Source: Corynebacterium tuberculostearicum (lineage in GTDB: Bacteria > Actinomycetota > Actinomycetes > Mycobacteriales > Mycobacteriaceae). From it: a stretch of DNA of 64,000 nucleotides. A model generated the notes under the pieces. The model saw nothing but the letters and a program-made list of their open reading frames with translations, did no database searches and had not been told where the DNA came from. Positions 49,357 through 58,288 of the stretch are shown one piece after another. Made by a program: the position numbers and the translations under genes. The stretch is from assembly GCF_030503735.1 (NCBI RefSeq), contig NZ_CP073096.1:1736001-1800000 (forward strand), read 5' to 3'. Numbering within the stretch: the stretch's first letter is position 1; each line of letters opens with the position of its first letter.

Positions 49357-50772
49357 ATGGAATTACATACCACTGAAAAGTCCCTGCACGGCTGGGGCCG
49401 CACCGCCCCGACGACCGCCCATGTACTCACCACCGAAGACGTGGACGTGATAAAGAAGGCCGTGGCCCAGGTTGCAGATGATAACTCGGATAAGCCCACC
49501 CACCTGCGCCGCGGCATCATCGCCCGAGGCATGGGCCGCTCCTACGGTGACCCCGCCCAAAACGGCGGCGGCCTGGTCATCGACATGCAAAAGCTCAATA
49601 AGATCCACTCCATCGACCCAGAGTCAGCTCTGGTGGACGTCGATGGTGGCGTCACCTTGGACCAGCTGATGAAGGCCGCCCTGCCTTATGGCCTGTGGGT
49701 TCCGGTTCTACCGGGTACCCGCCAGGTCACCATCGGTGGTGCTATCGGCCCGGATATTCACGGCAAGAACCACCACTCTGCCGGTTCCTTTGGTGACCAC
49801 GTGGTCTCCATGGAGCTGCTCGTGGCCGATGGCCGCGTGCTGCACCTGACCCCGGAAGGCTCTGAGGATGACCCGAGCGGCGACCTCTTCTGGGCCACCG
49901 TTGGCGGCATGGGCCTAACCGGCATCATCCTGCGCGCCACCATCCGCATGACCAAGACGGAAACCGCCTACTTCATCGCGGATACGGACCGCACAGATAA
50001 CTTGGATGAAACCATCGCCTTCCACTCCGATGGTTCCGAGCACAACTACACCTATTCTTCCGCCTGGTTCGATGTCATTTCGCCGGAGCCAAAGCTGGGT
50101 CGCTCCACCATTTCCCGCGGCTCGCTAGCCACCCTGGCACAGCTGGAAGAGCTCGCCCCGAAGCTGGCCAAGGACCCGCTGAAGTTCAATGCGCCGCAGC
50201 TGATGACGGTGCCGGATATCTTCCCGTCCTGGACCATGAATAAGCTCTCCCTCTCCGCCGTGGGCTTGGCGTACTACACCATGGGTGCACCGGCGAAGAA
50301 CCAGGTCAAGAACCTGACACAGTTCTACCAACCGCTGGATCTCATCGGCGAGTGGAACCGCGGCTACGGTTCCAAGGGCTTCCTGCAGTACCAGTTCGTG
50401 GTACCGACCGAAGCCGTGGAACCGTTCAAGGAAATCATCCGCGATATGCAGCGCTCCGGCCACTACTCCGCACTCAATGTGTTCAAGCTCTTCGGCGAGG
50501 GCAACCGCGCACCACTGTCCTACCCGATGCCGGGCTGGAACGTCTGCGTGGACTTCCCCATCCGTCCGGGCCTGGGTAAGTTCCTGGATGACCTAGACCG
50601 CCGCGTAATGGAATTCGGCGGCCGCCTCTACTTGGCCAAGGAGTCCCGCACCTCCGCGGAAAACTTCCACAAGATGTACCCGGGTATGGAAGGCTGGCTG
50701 AAGACCCGCAACGAGATCGACCCGACCGGCGTCTTTGCCTCCGATATGTCCCGCCGCCTCGAGCTGCACTAA
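49357..50772 (+). CDS. dprE1: Decaprenylphosphoryl-beta-D-ribose oxidase DprE1
   Basis: 471 aa, FAD enzyme that oxidises decaprenyl-phospho-ribose to the 2-keto intermediate, the first half of decaprenyl-phospho-arabinose synthesis. FAD-binding motifs include [19 protein letters not shown] and [20 protein letters not shown]. The cysteine attacked by benzothiazinones in M. tuberculosis DprE1 (Cys387) is conserved here as Cys397 in [10 protein letters not shown], so the enzyme should be sensitive. AGGAG-type sites are weak (AGAGTAAGAG before the ATG). dprE2 follows 37 nt later with GGAG 13 nt before its ATG. Confidence 0.95.
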   Translation: MELHTTEKSLHGWGRTAPTTAHVLTTEDVDVIKKAVAQVADDNSDKPTHLRRGIIARGMGRSYGDPAQNGGGLVIDMQKLNKIHSIDPESALVDVDGGVTLDQLMKAALPYGLWVPVLPGTRQVTIGGAIGPDIHGKNHHSAGSFGDHVVSMELLVADGRVLHLTPEGSEDDPSGDLFWATVGGMGLTGIILRATIRMTKTETAYFIADTDRTDNLDETIAFHSDGSEHNYTYSSAWFDVISPEPKLGRSTISRGSLATLAQLEELAPKLAKDPLKFNAPQLMTVPDIFPSWTMNKLSLSAVGLAYYTMGAPAKNQVKNLTQFYQPLDLIGEWNRGYGSKGFLQYQFVVPTEAVEPFKEIIRDMQRSGHYSALNVFKLFGEGNRAPLSYPMPGWNVCVDFPIRPGLGKFLDDLDRRVMEFGGRLYLAKESRTSAENFHKMYPGMEGWLKTRNEIDPTGVFASDMSRRLELH

Positions 50773-50809
50773 TCACTGGAAATAACACCTTTAAGGAGAT
50801 TTACTGACC

Positions 50810-51568
50810 ATGCTTAATGCAGTAGGCCAAGCACAACACATCCTGCTTCTGGGCGGCACCTCTGAGATCGGCCTCGGCGTCGTCTCCGAGTTCCTGGAGC
50901 GCGGCCCGGCCAAGGTCACCCTGGCCGCCCGCCCGGAATCCCCGCGCATCGCCCAGGCCAAGGCTGACCTGGAATCCCGCGGCGCTGACGTAGAGGTCTT
51001 GGACTTCGATGCCACCGACTTCGACTCCCACCCAGACGTCATTAATAAGGCCTGGGAGCGCGGCGATGTGGACGTGGCCATCGTTGCTTTCGGCACCCTG
51101 GGTGACCAAGAAGAGCTATGGCAAAACCACGACAAGGCCGTCGCCTCCGCACAGACTAACTACACCGCTCCGGTATCCGTAGGCGTGCTCTTGGGCGAGA
51201 AGTTCAAGCGCCAGGGCCACGGCACCATCATTGCCATGTCCTCCGTGGCCGGCATGCGCGTGCGCCGCTCCAACTTTGTCTACGGTGCTTCCAAGGCCGG
51301 CGTGGACGGCTTTTATATCAACCTGGGCGAGGCCCTGCGTGGTACTGGCGCTAACGTGTTGGTCGTTCGCCCAGGCCAGGTTCGCACCAAGATGTCTGCC
51401 GAGGCCGGCGACGCCCCGCTGACCGTCAACGTCTCCGACGTTGCCGAAGCCACCGTCAAGGCCGTGCTCGATGGCAAGCAGGCCATCTTCGTGCACCCGC
51501 TGTTTGAATACGTTTCTTTGGCATTCAAGTTCATCCCGCAGGCCATCTTCCGCAAGCTGCCGTTCTAA
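50810..51568 (+). CDS. dprE2: Decaprenylphosphoryl-2-keto-ribose reductase DprE2
   Basis: 252 aa, short-chain dehydrogenase that reduces the DprE1 product to decaprenyl-phospho-arabinose with NADH. The Rossmann motif is GGTSEIGLGVV (about 15-25), the Ser is in MSSVAGMRV, and the Tyr-x-x-x-Lys pair is in VYGASKAGV. It forms a pathway pair with DprE1 in one transcript. The 185-nt gap to aftA contains a GC-rich inverted repeat (CCACCGCCCCCG and CGGGGGCGGTGG, 51611-51670) that may be a terminator. Confidence 0.95.
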   Translation: MLNAVGQAQHILLLGGTSEIGLGVVSEFLERGPAKVTLAARPESPRIAQAKADLESRGADVEVLDFDATDFDSHPDVINKAWERGDVDVAIVAFGTLGDQEELWQNHDKAVASAQTNYTAPVSVGVLLGEKFKRQGHGTIIAMSSVAGMRVRRSNFVYGASKAGVDGFYINLGEALRGTGANVLVVRPGQVRTKMSAEAGDAPLTVNVSDVAEATVKAVLDGKQAIFVHPLFEYVSLAFKFIPQAIFRKLPF

Positions 51569-51753
51569 AACACCGCGGCTTTCCACGCTGGCACCTGCCA
51601 GCCGGCTCGCCACCGCCCCCGCTTCCTCGACTCGCCGCACCCCGCGGCGTGGAGGGACGGGGGCGGTGGCGTAGGGAGGACGTCGGCAAGCAAGTGCTCA
51701 CCTGCCCGCGCCAAATCCGGGCTGTGGGGCTTAGGTATGCGAAACTATAGGGC

Positions 51754-53730
51754 ATGACAAGCACAGCTGTACCCACCCAGTCAACGCCCGTGAGCGAGGA
51801 TAACCGCACCGAAGCCTATCGCGCCGATGCACTGACTCACCGCGCGACCCTGCTGGGTATTGTGCTGGCCGCCGTGGCCGGTGGCGCGGTCACGCTGCTG
51901 GGCTGGTTTGCCTTCAAGACGGTATCGCTGCCGTCCTTTAATACCTCCATGGTCACCCGCGCACTGACCACAGTGGGCGTGGTGGTTACACTCGCACTGG
52001 CCGGTGGTCTGTGCGTGTGGTGGCTCTATGACCACTACAAGGATTCCATTGCCCGGCCACGCTGGCGGGTCTGGCTGACCTATGCGGTCACCTACCTTTC
52101 GCCAGCCCTGTTAACGCTGGCGGCCGTGGGCCTGCCGCTATCTGCCTCCCGCTTATGGCTCGATGGCGTGCAGGTGGACCAGGCCTTCCGCACCCAGTTC
52201 CTCACTCGCTCTGTGGAGGAAATGGGCTATGCGGACATGAACTACCAGGACATGCCCTCCTTCTACCCAATTGGTTGGTTCTGGCTCGGCGGCCGCTTGG
52301 GCGCACTACTAGGCATTCCGGGCTGGGAGGTCTACCAGCCCTGGGCCCTCATCTCCATTGCCGTAGCCGGCTGTATTCTGGTGCCCATCTGGCAGCGCCT
52401 CACTAATTCCCTACCGGTGGCCACCGCCATCGCCCTAGTCACTACCGCAATCACGCTGACCATTGCGGCCGAAGAACCCTATTCTGCGGTCATCGCAATG
52501 GGTCTGCCTACCGTAGCGGTACTTAGCGCCCGTGCCTTCGGCGGCTCCTGGCTATCTACGCTAGGCGTGACGCTCTACCTGGGTATTTCAGCTACGTTCT
52601 ATACCCTTTTCACCGGTGCAGCCGCGCTCACCGTGGTCAGCCTCATCGCGCTATTTACCGCGCTTTATGAGCACACGTGGCGCCCCATCGTGCGTTTGGT
52701 GGTCATTGCCGCAGGCTCCATCGCCATCGCTCTCATCGCCTGGGGCCCCTATATCTGGGCGGTACTGCACTCACCCGAACCGCTACAGACCACCGCGCAA
52801 CACTATCTGCCCGAGGAAGGCACGCAGATTCCGGTGCCCTTCTTGTCCTTGAGCCTCGTTGGCTTCCTCTGCCTCATCGGCCTCATTTATATCGTGGTCC
52901 GCCTCAATGACGTGGAGGTTCGCGCACTAGGCATCTCCCTCATCGGCATCTACCTATGGACCGTGGCATCCATGGTGGCTACGCTGGCCGGCACCACGCT
53001 GCTCAGCTTCCGCCTCGAGGTAATCGTGGTGCTCCTCTTTGCCACCGCCGGCGTCCTCGCTCTGGCCGAGGTGCGCCTGCTCGGTGTACACCGCCTCTAC
53101 CCGGCGCGCTTCTCCCACACCACCAATAAGCAGATCACCGCAGTCATGGCCATCATCCTTGCCCTTGCTGGCGTCTATTATGCGCAGCAGATCCCCGAGG
53201 CCAACGAAGACGCCATCGACCACGCCTATAGCGATACCGATGGCTATGGCGAGCGTGCCGACCGCTTTACTAGCGATTCCGCTCATTACTACTTGGATAT
53301 CCACAACTTCATCCAAGACCATGGCTATACGCCGGATGACACGGTGGTGCTCACGGATGAAAAGATCTTCATGTCCTACTATCCCTACTGGGGTTTCAAC
53401 GCCTTTACCAGCCACTACGCCAATCCATTGGGCGAGTTCAGTACCCGCAATCAGCAGATTGAATCGTGGGCGAATGAATCCTGGGACATGAAACCGGACG
53501 AGTTCCGTAAGGCCCTAGATTCCGCCGCTTGGCGCGGCCCGGATGTCATGATATTCCGCGGCGACTTGGACAATAAGGATGATGGATTCAAGCTGCACTT
53601 GGCGGAGGATATCTACCCCAATCAGCCGAATATTCGCTACCGTGCGGTCTTTTTTAACGCCGATGTCTTTGACAGGGGCTGGAAGCTACAGCAAACCGGT
53701 CCCTTCGTAACAGCCGTTCGCGCCAAGTAA
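51754..53730 (+). CDS. aftA: Galactan 5-O-arabinofuranosyltransferase AftA
   Basis: 658 aa, GT-C enzyme that primes galactan with the first arabinose from decaprenyl-phospho-arabinose. About 11 membrane helices in the first 460 residues; the acidic GT-C motif is likely in EMGYADMNYQDMPSFYPIGW, with the Asp residues before the first loop. A ~190-residue C-terminal periplasmic domain follows. GAAACT lies 7 nt upstream of the ATG. The 74-nt gap to emb contains an 8-bp stem (CTTCCCGC and GCGGGAAG). Confidence 0.93.
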   Translation: MTSTAVPTQSTPVSEDNRTEAYRADALTHRATLLGIVLAAVAGGAVTLLGWFAFKTVSLPSFNTSMVTRALTTVGVVVTLALAGGLCVWWLYDHYKDSIARPRWRVWLTYAVTYLSPALLTLAAVGLPLSASRLWLDGVQVDQAFRTQFLTRSVEEMGYADMNYQDMPSFYPIGWFWLGGRLGALLGIPGWEVYQPWALISIAVAGCILVPIWQRLTNSLPVATAIALVTTAITLTIAAEEPYSAVIAMGLPTVAVLSARAFGGSWLSTLGVTLYLGISATFYTLFTGAAALTVVSLIALFTALYEHTWRPIVRLVVIAAGSIAIALIAWGPYIWAVLHSPEPLQTTAQHYLPEEGTQIPVPFLSLSLVGFLCLIGLIYIVVRLNDVEVRALGISLIGIYLWTVASMVATLAGTTLLSFRLEVIVVLLFATAGVLALAEVRLLGVHRLYPARFSHTTNKQITAVMAIILALAGVYYAQQIPEANEDAIDHAYSDTDGYGERADRFTSDSAHYYLDIHNFIQDHGYTPDDTVVLTDEKIFMSYYPYWGFNAFTSHYANPLGEFSTRNQQIESWANESWDMKPDEFRKALDSAAWRGPDVMIFRGDLDNKDDGFKLHLAEDIYPNQPNIRYRAVFFNADVFDRGWKLQQTGPFVTAVRAK

Positions 53731-53791
53731 GTTCACCCACACTTCCCGCCTGTGGCAGGGTGTGCCCGCGGGAAGAGAGGTTTATCTGACG

Positions 53792-53797
53792 TAGACT
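53792..53797 (+). promoter_or_regulatory. -10 box TAGACT of emb
   Basis: TAGACT ends 7 nt before the GTG at 53805, so emb can be transcribed on its own as a leaderless message in addition to read-through from aftA. Confidence 0.55.
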
Positions 53798-53804
53798 AAT
53801 CGCC

Positions 53805-56800
53805 GTGTCAGATAGCCTCATTACGAATACCACCCAAGCGCGACCTGCCGGCTCCCGTTTCACCGCCGCCCCCGCGGGCCTGCGGTGGACCGCGATCATT
53901 GCCGGACTGATTGGTTTTCTGTGTTTTGTAGCGACTCCGCTACTGCCAGTAACCCAAACTCAGTCCTCTTATGACTGGCCGCAGCATGATTCCGTGCAGT
54001 CCATCAACGCGCCGCTTATTTCCGTGGCCCCAGAGGATCTTCAGGCCACCATCCCTATTTCCGCGGTTGATGAGCTGCGCGAGGGCCAGTCCATGGTCTA
54101 CGGCACCGTCCCGCCGGAGTCCAAAAAGGCTTCCAACCGCGGCCTTTTCGTCCGTGCGAATGACGAGGGCCTGTCTGTTGTCTCCTTGGATGAGGTACTG
54201 CTTACCCTCAATGCCAAAGAGGTAGCCAAGCTTCCCAAGGACGCCAAGATTGAGATTTCCGCTTCGGGCGATGGCACCACGGTGAGCGTGGGTGATCATG
54301 AAAAGACCACCGAGGAGGATCTGCGCCCGCAGGTCACCGGCGTCTATACCGAAATTGACGATAAGGCAGATGTGCAAGCTTTGCTTGACGACGGCCTCAA
54401 TGTCCACGTCGATATCAACTCGCGCTTCACTTCGTCCCCGACGTTGCTCAAGACCCTTGCCATGTGGCTGGGCACCGCCATGGTGGTAGTGTCCCTGTTC
54501 TGCCTGTGGCGCATCGACCGCCTCGATGGCCGCCGCTTCGGCTTTATGCCTGAAGCGTGGAAAAAGGTGCGCCCGCTCGACGGCGTGGTCACCGCCATCT
54601 TGGGATTCTGGTATATCTTCGGCGCCAATACCTCCGATGATGGCTTTATTTTCTCCATGAGCCGCGTCTTTGATCACGCGACCTACATGTCCAACTACTA
54701 CCGCTGGTACGGCGTGCCAGAGGCTCCCTTCGGTGCCCCCTATTATGACTTGGTTGCCGTTCTCTCCCAGATTTCTACCGCCTCGGTCTTCGTGCGCCTG
54801 CCCGGCCTTATTTCTGGGCTCATCATCTGGTTTATTCTCTCCCGCGAGATGCTGCCGCGCTTTGGCCAGCTTGTCGACGGCCGCCGTGTCGCCCACTGGA
54901 CCGCAGCGCTTATGTTCCTGGCCTTCTGGCTGCCATATAACAACGGCACCCGACCAGAGCCCATCGTGGCGCTCGGCGTGATGTTTACTTGGGCTTCCTT
55001 TGAGCGCGCCATTGCCACCCACCGCCTGCTTCCTGCGGCCGTGGGCACCATCGCCGCGACTATTACTTTGGCCGCCGGCCCCACCGGTCTTTTTGCCGTG
55101 GGCGTCTTCCTGGTCAGCCTGCCGCACCTCTTCCGCGTCATGGCCGAGCGCGTCCCGTCCATGGGCGGTGGTGCCCTCGGCTGGCTCGCGCTCATTGCAC
55201 CGTTCCTTAGCGCTGGCACCGCCATTATGGTTGCCGCCTTTGGTGACCAGACGCTATCTACCGTGCTGGAGTCCACCCGCGTGCGCTCCGAAGTCGGCCC
55301 CTCCCTGCCGTGGTATGCCGAGTACACGCGCTATTCCACTCTCTTCCAGGAATCGGTGGACGGCTCGCTTACCCGCCGCTTCGCAGTCTTCACCATGCTC
55401 TTTTGCCTGGTGCTTATTGTGGCGGCCTTCATCAAGGACCGCCGCATCGTCGGTGCTGCCGTCGGACCAACCCAGCGTCTGCTCATCATCGTGGCGCTGT
55501 CCATGTTCTTCCTCATGTTCACCCCGACCAAGTGGACCCACCACTTTGGCATTTACGCCGGTGTCGCCGGTGTCATCGCCGCCCTCGGCGCCGTGGTGCT
55601 CTCCCAGTTTGCACTGCGCTCGCCGCGCGCTCGCACCTTCGCTATTGCCGCGGTGGTCTTCTTGCTGGCCATCTCCTTCGCCGGCTGGAACGCCTGGTGG
55701 TACGTTTCTTCCTTTGGCATCCCGTGGTGGGATCGCACGGTGCAGCTCAAGGCCATCGAGGCCAATAAGGTGCTCCTTGCCATCGCGTTGGTCATCTTCG
55801 CAATCGGCGTAGTGCAGTCCCTGCGCCACAGCTACCGCAAGTCGCAGGCAGAAGAGGCCGGCACTCTTGCGGAATTTGAGCAGAATGCTGCCGCCAAGGT
55901 CTCGCGCTCGGCCGGCATCATGTCCGCGCCCATCGCCTTTGCCTGCGCCATCGTGGTAGCGCTGTCCTGCGCATCCTTTGCCAAGGCCACCGTCTCGCAG
56001 GCGGATTCCTACTCCGTGGGCAAGGGCAACCTGGCCTCCCTGAGCGGCAATACCTGCGCGCTGGCGGATCAGACCATGGTGGAGACCAACACCAATGATT
56101 CCTTCCTAACCCCGGTCGAGGGCGACTTAGGGGATTCCTTGGTGGATAAGGACGAAACCCACAATGGCTTCGATCCGAATTTCATCCCCGAATCCATCGA
56201 GCCGGAAAACCAGAACTCCGCCTCCGTGGGTGCCATCGCGGATGGCTCCAGCGATTCCTCCTCCGATAGCGCGGAGACCGCTACTTCCGGCGCAGATACC
56301 GAATCCGGCGGCACAAGCGATTCCGCCGATTCCCAGGAGACTAAGAATAAGCAGGAAAAGAAGGGCGAGAAGTCTAAGGAAACCACCAATACTTCGGAAG
56401 GTGGCGTGCGCGGCACCAAGGGTGTCAATGGCTCCACCATGCACCTGCCGTTCAACCTGGATTACACCAAAGTCCCGGTACTCGGCTCCTATTCCGAAGA
56501 GCAAGACTCCACCTCTGAGGTGACCACCAAGTGGTACAACCTGCCAGAGGCCAAGGACAATACTCCAGTGCTCGCCGTGTCTGCGGCCGGCAATATCTAC
56601 CACCACGATGTCAACGGGGTGGAGCAGGAAGGCATGGAGCTTAGCCTCGAATACGGCACCATCGATGATTCCGGAAAGATCACCAATACCGGGGAGGAAG
56701 AACTCTCCGCCGTTGGTGCTACGCCGAAGTGGCGCAACTTGCGCCTGCCGCTGGATAAATTGCCGAAGGACGCCAACGTGGTGCGCTTAGTAGCAACGGA

Positions 56801-57266
56801 TGATTCCACCGATGAGGATGACTGGCTCGCCTTTACCCCGCCGCGCGTGCCGGAGCTGGATACCATCAATAACCAGTTCTCCAAAGACACCCCGGCGCTG
56901 CTGGACTGGGCCGTCGCTCTGCAATTCCCGTGCCAGCGCACCTTTGACCACTTTGCCGGCGTTACTGAGATCCCGCAATACCGCATCTTGCCGGATTCCT
57001 CGGCACAGACCTCGCTGACGGATTTCCAGTCCTTCTCTGGTGGCGGTGCGATGTCGACCGCGGAAGCGGTGAACTACTCCTATGAGATCCCGAGTTACCT
57101 CAACAATGATTGGGCTCGCGATTGGGGTGCCATTGAAAAGTACGAACTGCGTACCGATTCACAGGGCAATGCCCCAGTCCCAGCCGAGATCGAATATGAG
57201 GATATTACCCGTTCCGGCCTATGGAAAGACTCCGAGATGAAGATCCGCCCCGAGGGCGAGGAATAG
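53805..57266 (+). CDS. emb: Arabinosyltransferase Emb
   Basis: 1153 aa, GT-C membrane enzyme that extends arabinan of arabinogalactan; corynebacteria have one Emb in place of mycobacterial EmbA/B/C, and it is the ethambutol target. Helix 1, a periplasmic domain (45-210), then multiple helices; the acidic motif is in ANTSDDGFIFSMSR (about 268). The large C-terminal periplasmic part (from ~720) includes a carbohydrate-binding-like region. An insertion of ~65 residues (about 800-868), Ser/Asp/Lys/Glu-rich, interrupts it just before the VRGTKGVNGSTMHLPF segment. GTG start. A hairpin at 57281-57305 follows the stop. Confidence 0.95.
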   Translation: MSDSLITNTTQARPAGSRFTAAPAGLRWTAIIAGLIGFLCFVATPLLPVTQTQSSYDWPQHDSVQSINAPLISVAPEDLQATIPISAVDELREGQSMVYGTVPPESKKASNRGLFVRANDEGLSVVSLDEVLLTLNAKEVAKLPKDAKIEISASGDGTTVSVGDHEKTTEEDLRPQVTGVYTEIDDKADVQALLDDGLNVHVDINSRFTSSPTLLKTLAMWLGTAMVVVSLFCLWRIDRLDGRRFGFMPEAWKKVRPLDGVVTAILGFWYIFGANTSDDGFIFSMSRVFDHATYMSNYYRWYGVPEAPFGAPYYDLVAVLSQISTASVFVRLPGLISGLIIWFILSREMLPRFGQLVDGRRVAHWTAALMFLAFWLPYNNGTRPEPIVALGVMFTWASFERAIATHRLLPAAVGTIAATITLAAGPTGLFAVGVFLVSLPHLFRVMAERVPSMGGGALGWLALIAPFLSAGTAIMVAAFGDQTLSTVLESTRVRSEVGPSLPWYAEYTRYSTLFQESVDGSLTRRFAVFTMLFCLVLIVAAFIKDRRIVGAAVGPTQRLLIIVALSMFFLMFTPTKWTHHFGIYAGVAGVIAALGAVVLSQFALRSPRARTFAIAAVVFLLAISFAGWNAWWYVSSFGIPWWDRTVQLKAIEANKVLLAIALVIFAIGVVQSLRHSYRKSQAEEAGTLAEFEQNAAAKVSRSAGIMSAPIAFACAIVVALSCASFAKATVSQADSYSVGKGNLASLSGNTCALADQTMVETNTNDSFLTPVEGDLGDSLVDKDETHNGFDPNFIPESIEPENQNSASVGAIADGSSDSSSDSAETATSGADTESGGTSDSADSQETKNKQEKKGEKSKETTNTSEGGVRGTKGVNGSTMHLPFNLDYTKVPVLGSYSEEQDSTSEVTTKWYNLPEAKDNTPVLAVSAAGNIYHHDVNGVEQEGMELSLEYGTIDDSGKITNTGEEELSAVGATPKWRNLRLPLDKLPKDANVVRLVATDDSTDEDDWLAFTPPRVPELDTINNQFSKDTPALLDWAVALQFPCQRTFDHFAGVTEIPQYRILPDSSAQTSLTDFQSFSGGGAMSTAEAVNYSYEIPSYLNNDWARDWGAIEKYELRTDSQGNAPVPAEIEYEDITRSGLWKDSEMKIRPEGEE

Positions 57267-57280
57267 TCTCCCCCGCGGCT

Positions 57281-57305
57281 GCGCCCCAGCTTCGCTGCGG
57301 GGCGC
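57281..57305 (+). terminator. Possible terminator of emb
   Basis: GCGCCCC and GGGGCGC form a 7-bp GC stem around an 11-nt loop, 14 nt after the emb stop. No T-run follows, so it may only stabilise the message end. Confidence 0.45.
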
Positions 57306-57355
57306 GCAACCGCTGCACAATCCAATTGCCTAAGAAAAGATCAGCACGGCGGGCG

Positions 57356-58249
57356 TTATTTTTCCAGCCCACCTGCTAGGAACCCGGCCGCATCTCGCAC
57401 GCGCTGCCGGGCCACCGCCGGAGTAGATACGCGGTGGGTAGAGACGTAATCGCGCGCAACGGCACCGGGCACGCAAACGCGCGCGGCAATCTCATCCTCG
57501 GTTGCGGTTTGCACGAAGGTGTGCGGACTTAGCTCAGATAGTTCCGCTGGGATTTCGTATCCGGCGCGAAGATCCTCAGGCAGATTTGCAAGGGCGCCGA
57601 AATCGGGGAAGGTGAGCAGGAGGGCGTCGGCAGGCACGAGCGCCGCCAGCGCCCCGCCAGAAGAATACCCCCAGGTAGTAACGCTAGAAGCGCCCTGCGC
57701 GCGGGCATAGTCGATGGCTTGCTGTACGGCATTGACCATCTCTGCCACGGTGTGCTCGGGGGCGAGCGGATAATCCACGTCAATAATGGTGGTGCCGGAT
57801 AGCTGCGCGGCGGCGGCCACCTCGGGGCGCCACTGCATCTCCAACGCCTGACCGTCACCGCGCCACCAACCGCCCGAATGCAGCGAGACCGCCCAACGGC
57901 CGGTTGGCTTTGTGGGCTGGAAGATGGCGCCCACCTCGGATTCCTCTACGGTGATACCGTCCGTGAATTCGGTTCCGGGTAGTGCGTGGTTTACACCGGT
58001 GCCGAGCACCATCATTGCCGCATGCGTAATGCGATCCGGCAAAAGCGCGCAATACTGATCCGCCTCAGGGGAGCCTCCCCCAGCCCACGGCGGACAGAAA
58101 TCCGGGGTGTCATAGTGGGCATCGATATAGGCAACGAGTTGCTCGAGCTGTTCCTTCTCCTCCATCTGACGGTCCTGACCGCCGATGTGCCACTCCTGGC
58201 CGGGCTCCAGCGGGCGGTGCGGGTCCTGGTTAGCATCTGCGTTAGTCAT
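57356..58249 (-). CDS. Alpha/beta hydrolase
   Basis: 297 aa, cytoplasmic, hormone-sensitive-lipase-like layout. The oxyanion-hole region is SLHSGGWWRGDG (about 125), in place of the usual HGGGW, and the nucleophile elbow is GYSSGGAL (about 195). The His of the triad is probably in YVSTHRV near the C-terminus. The substrate is unknown; esterase or acetyl-hydrolase activity is likely. Convergent with emb and downstream of the M13 peptidase gene on the same strand. Confidence 0.82.
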   Translation of the reverse strand: MTNADANQDPHRPLEPGQEWHIGGQDRQMEEKEQLEQLVAYIDAHYDTPDFCPPWAGGGSPEADQYCALLPDRITHAAMMVLGTGVNHALPGTEFTDGITVEESEVGAIFQPTKPTGRWAVSLHSGGWWRGDGQALEMQWRPEVAAAAQLSGTTIIDVDYPLAPEHTVAEMVNAVQQAIDYARAQGASSVTTWGYSSGGALAALVPADALLLTFPDFGALANLPEDLRAGYEIPAELSELSPHTFVQTATEDEIAARVCVPGAVARDYVSTHRVSTPAVARQRVRDAAGFLAGGLEK

Positions 58250-58288
58250 GCCACCGAGCCTACGCGCACCGCCTACCGGCGGAAAGGG

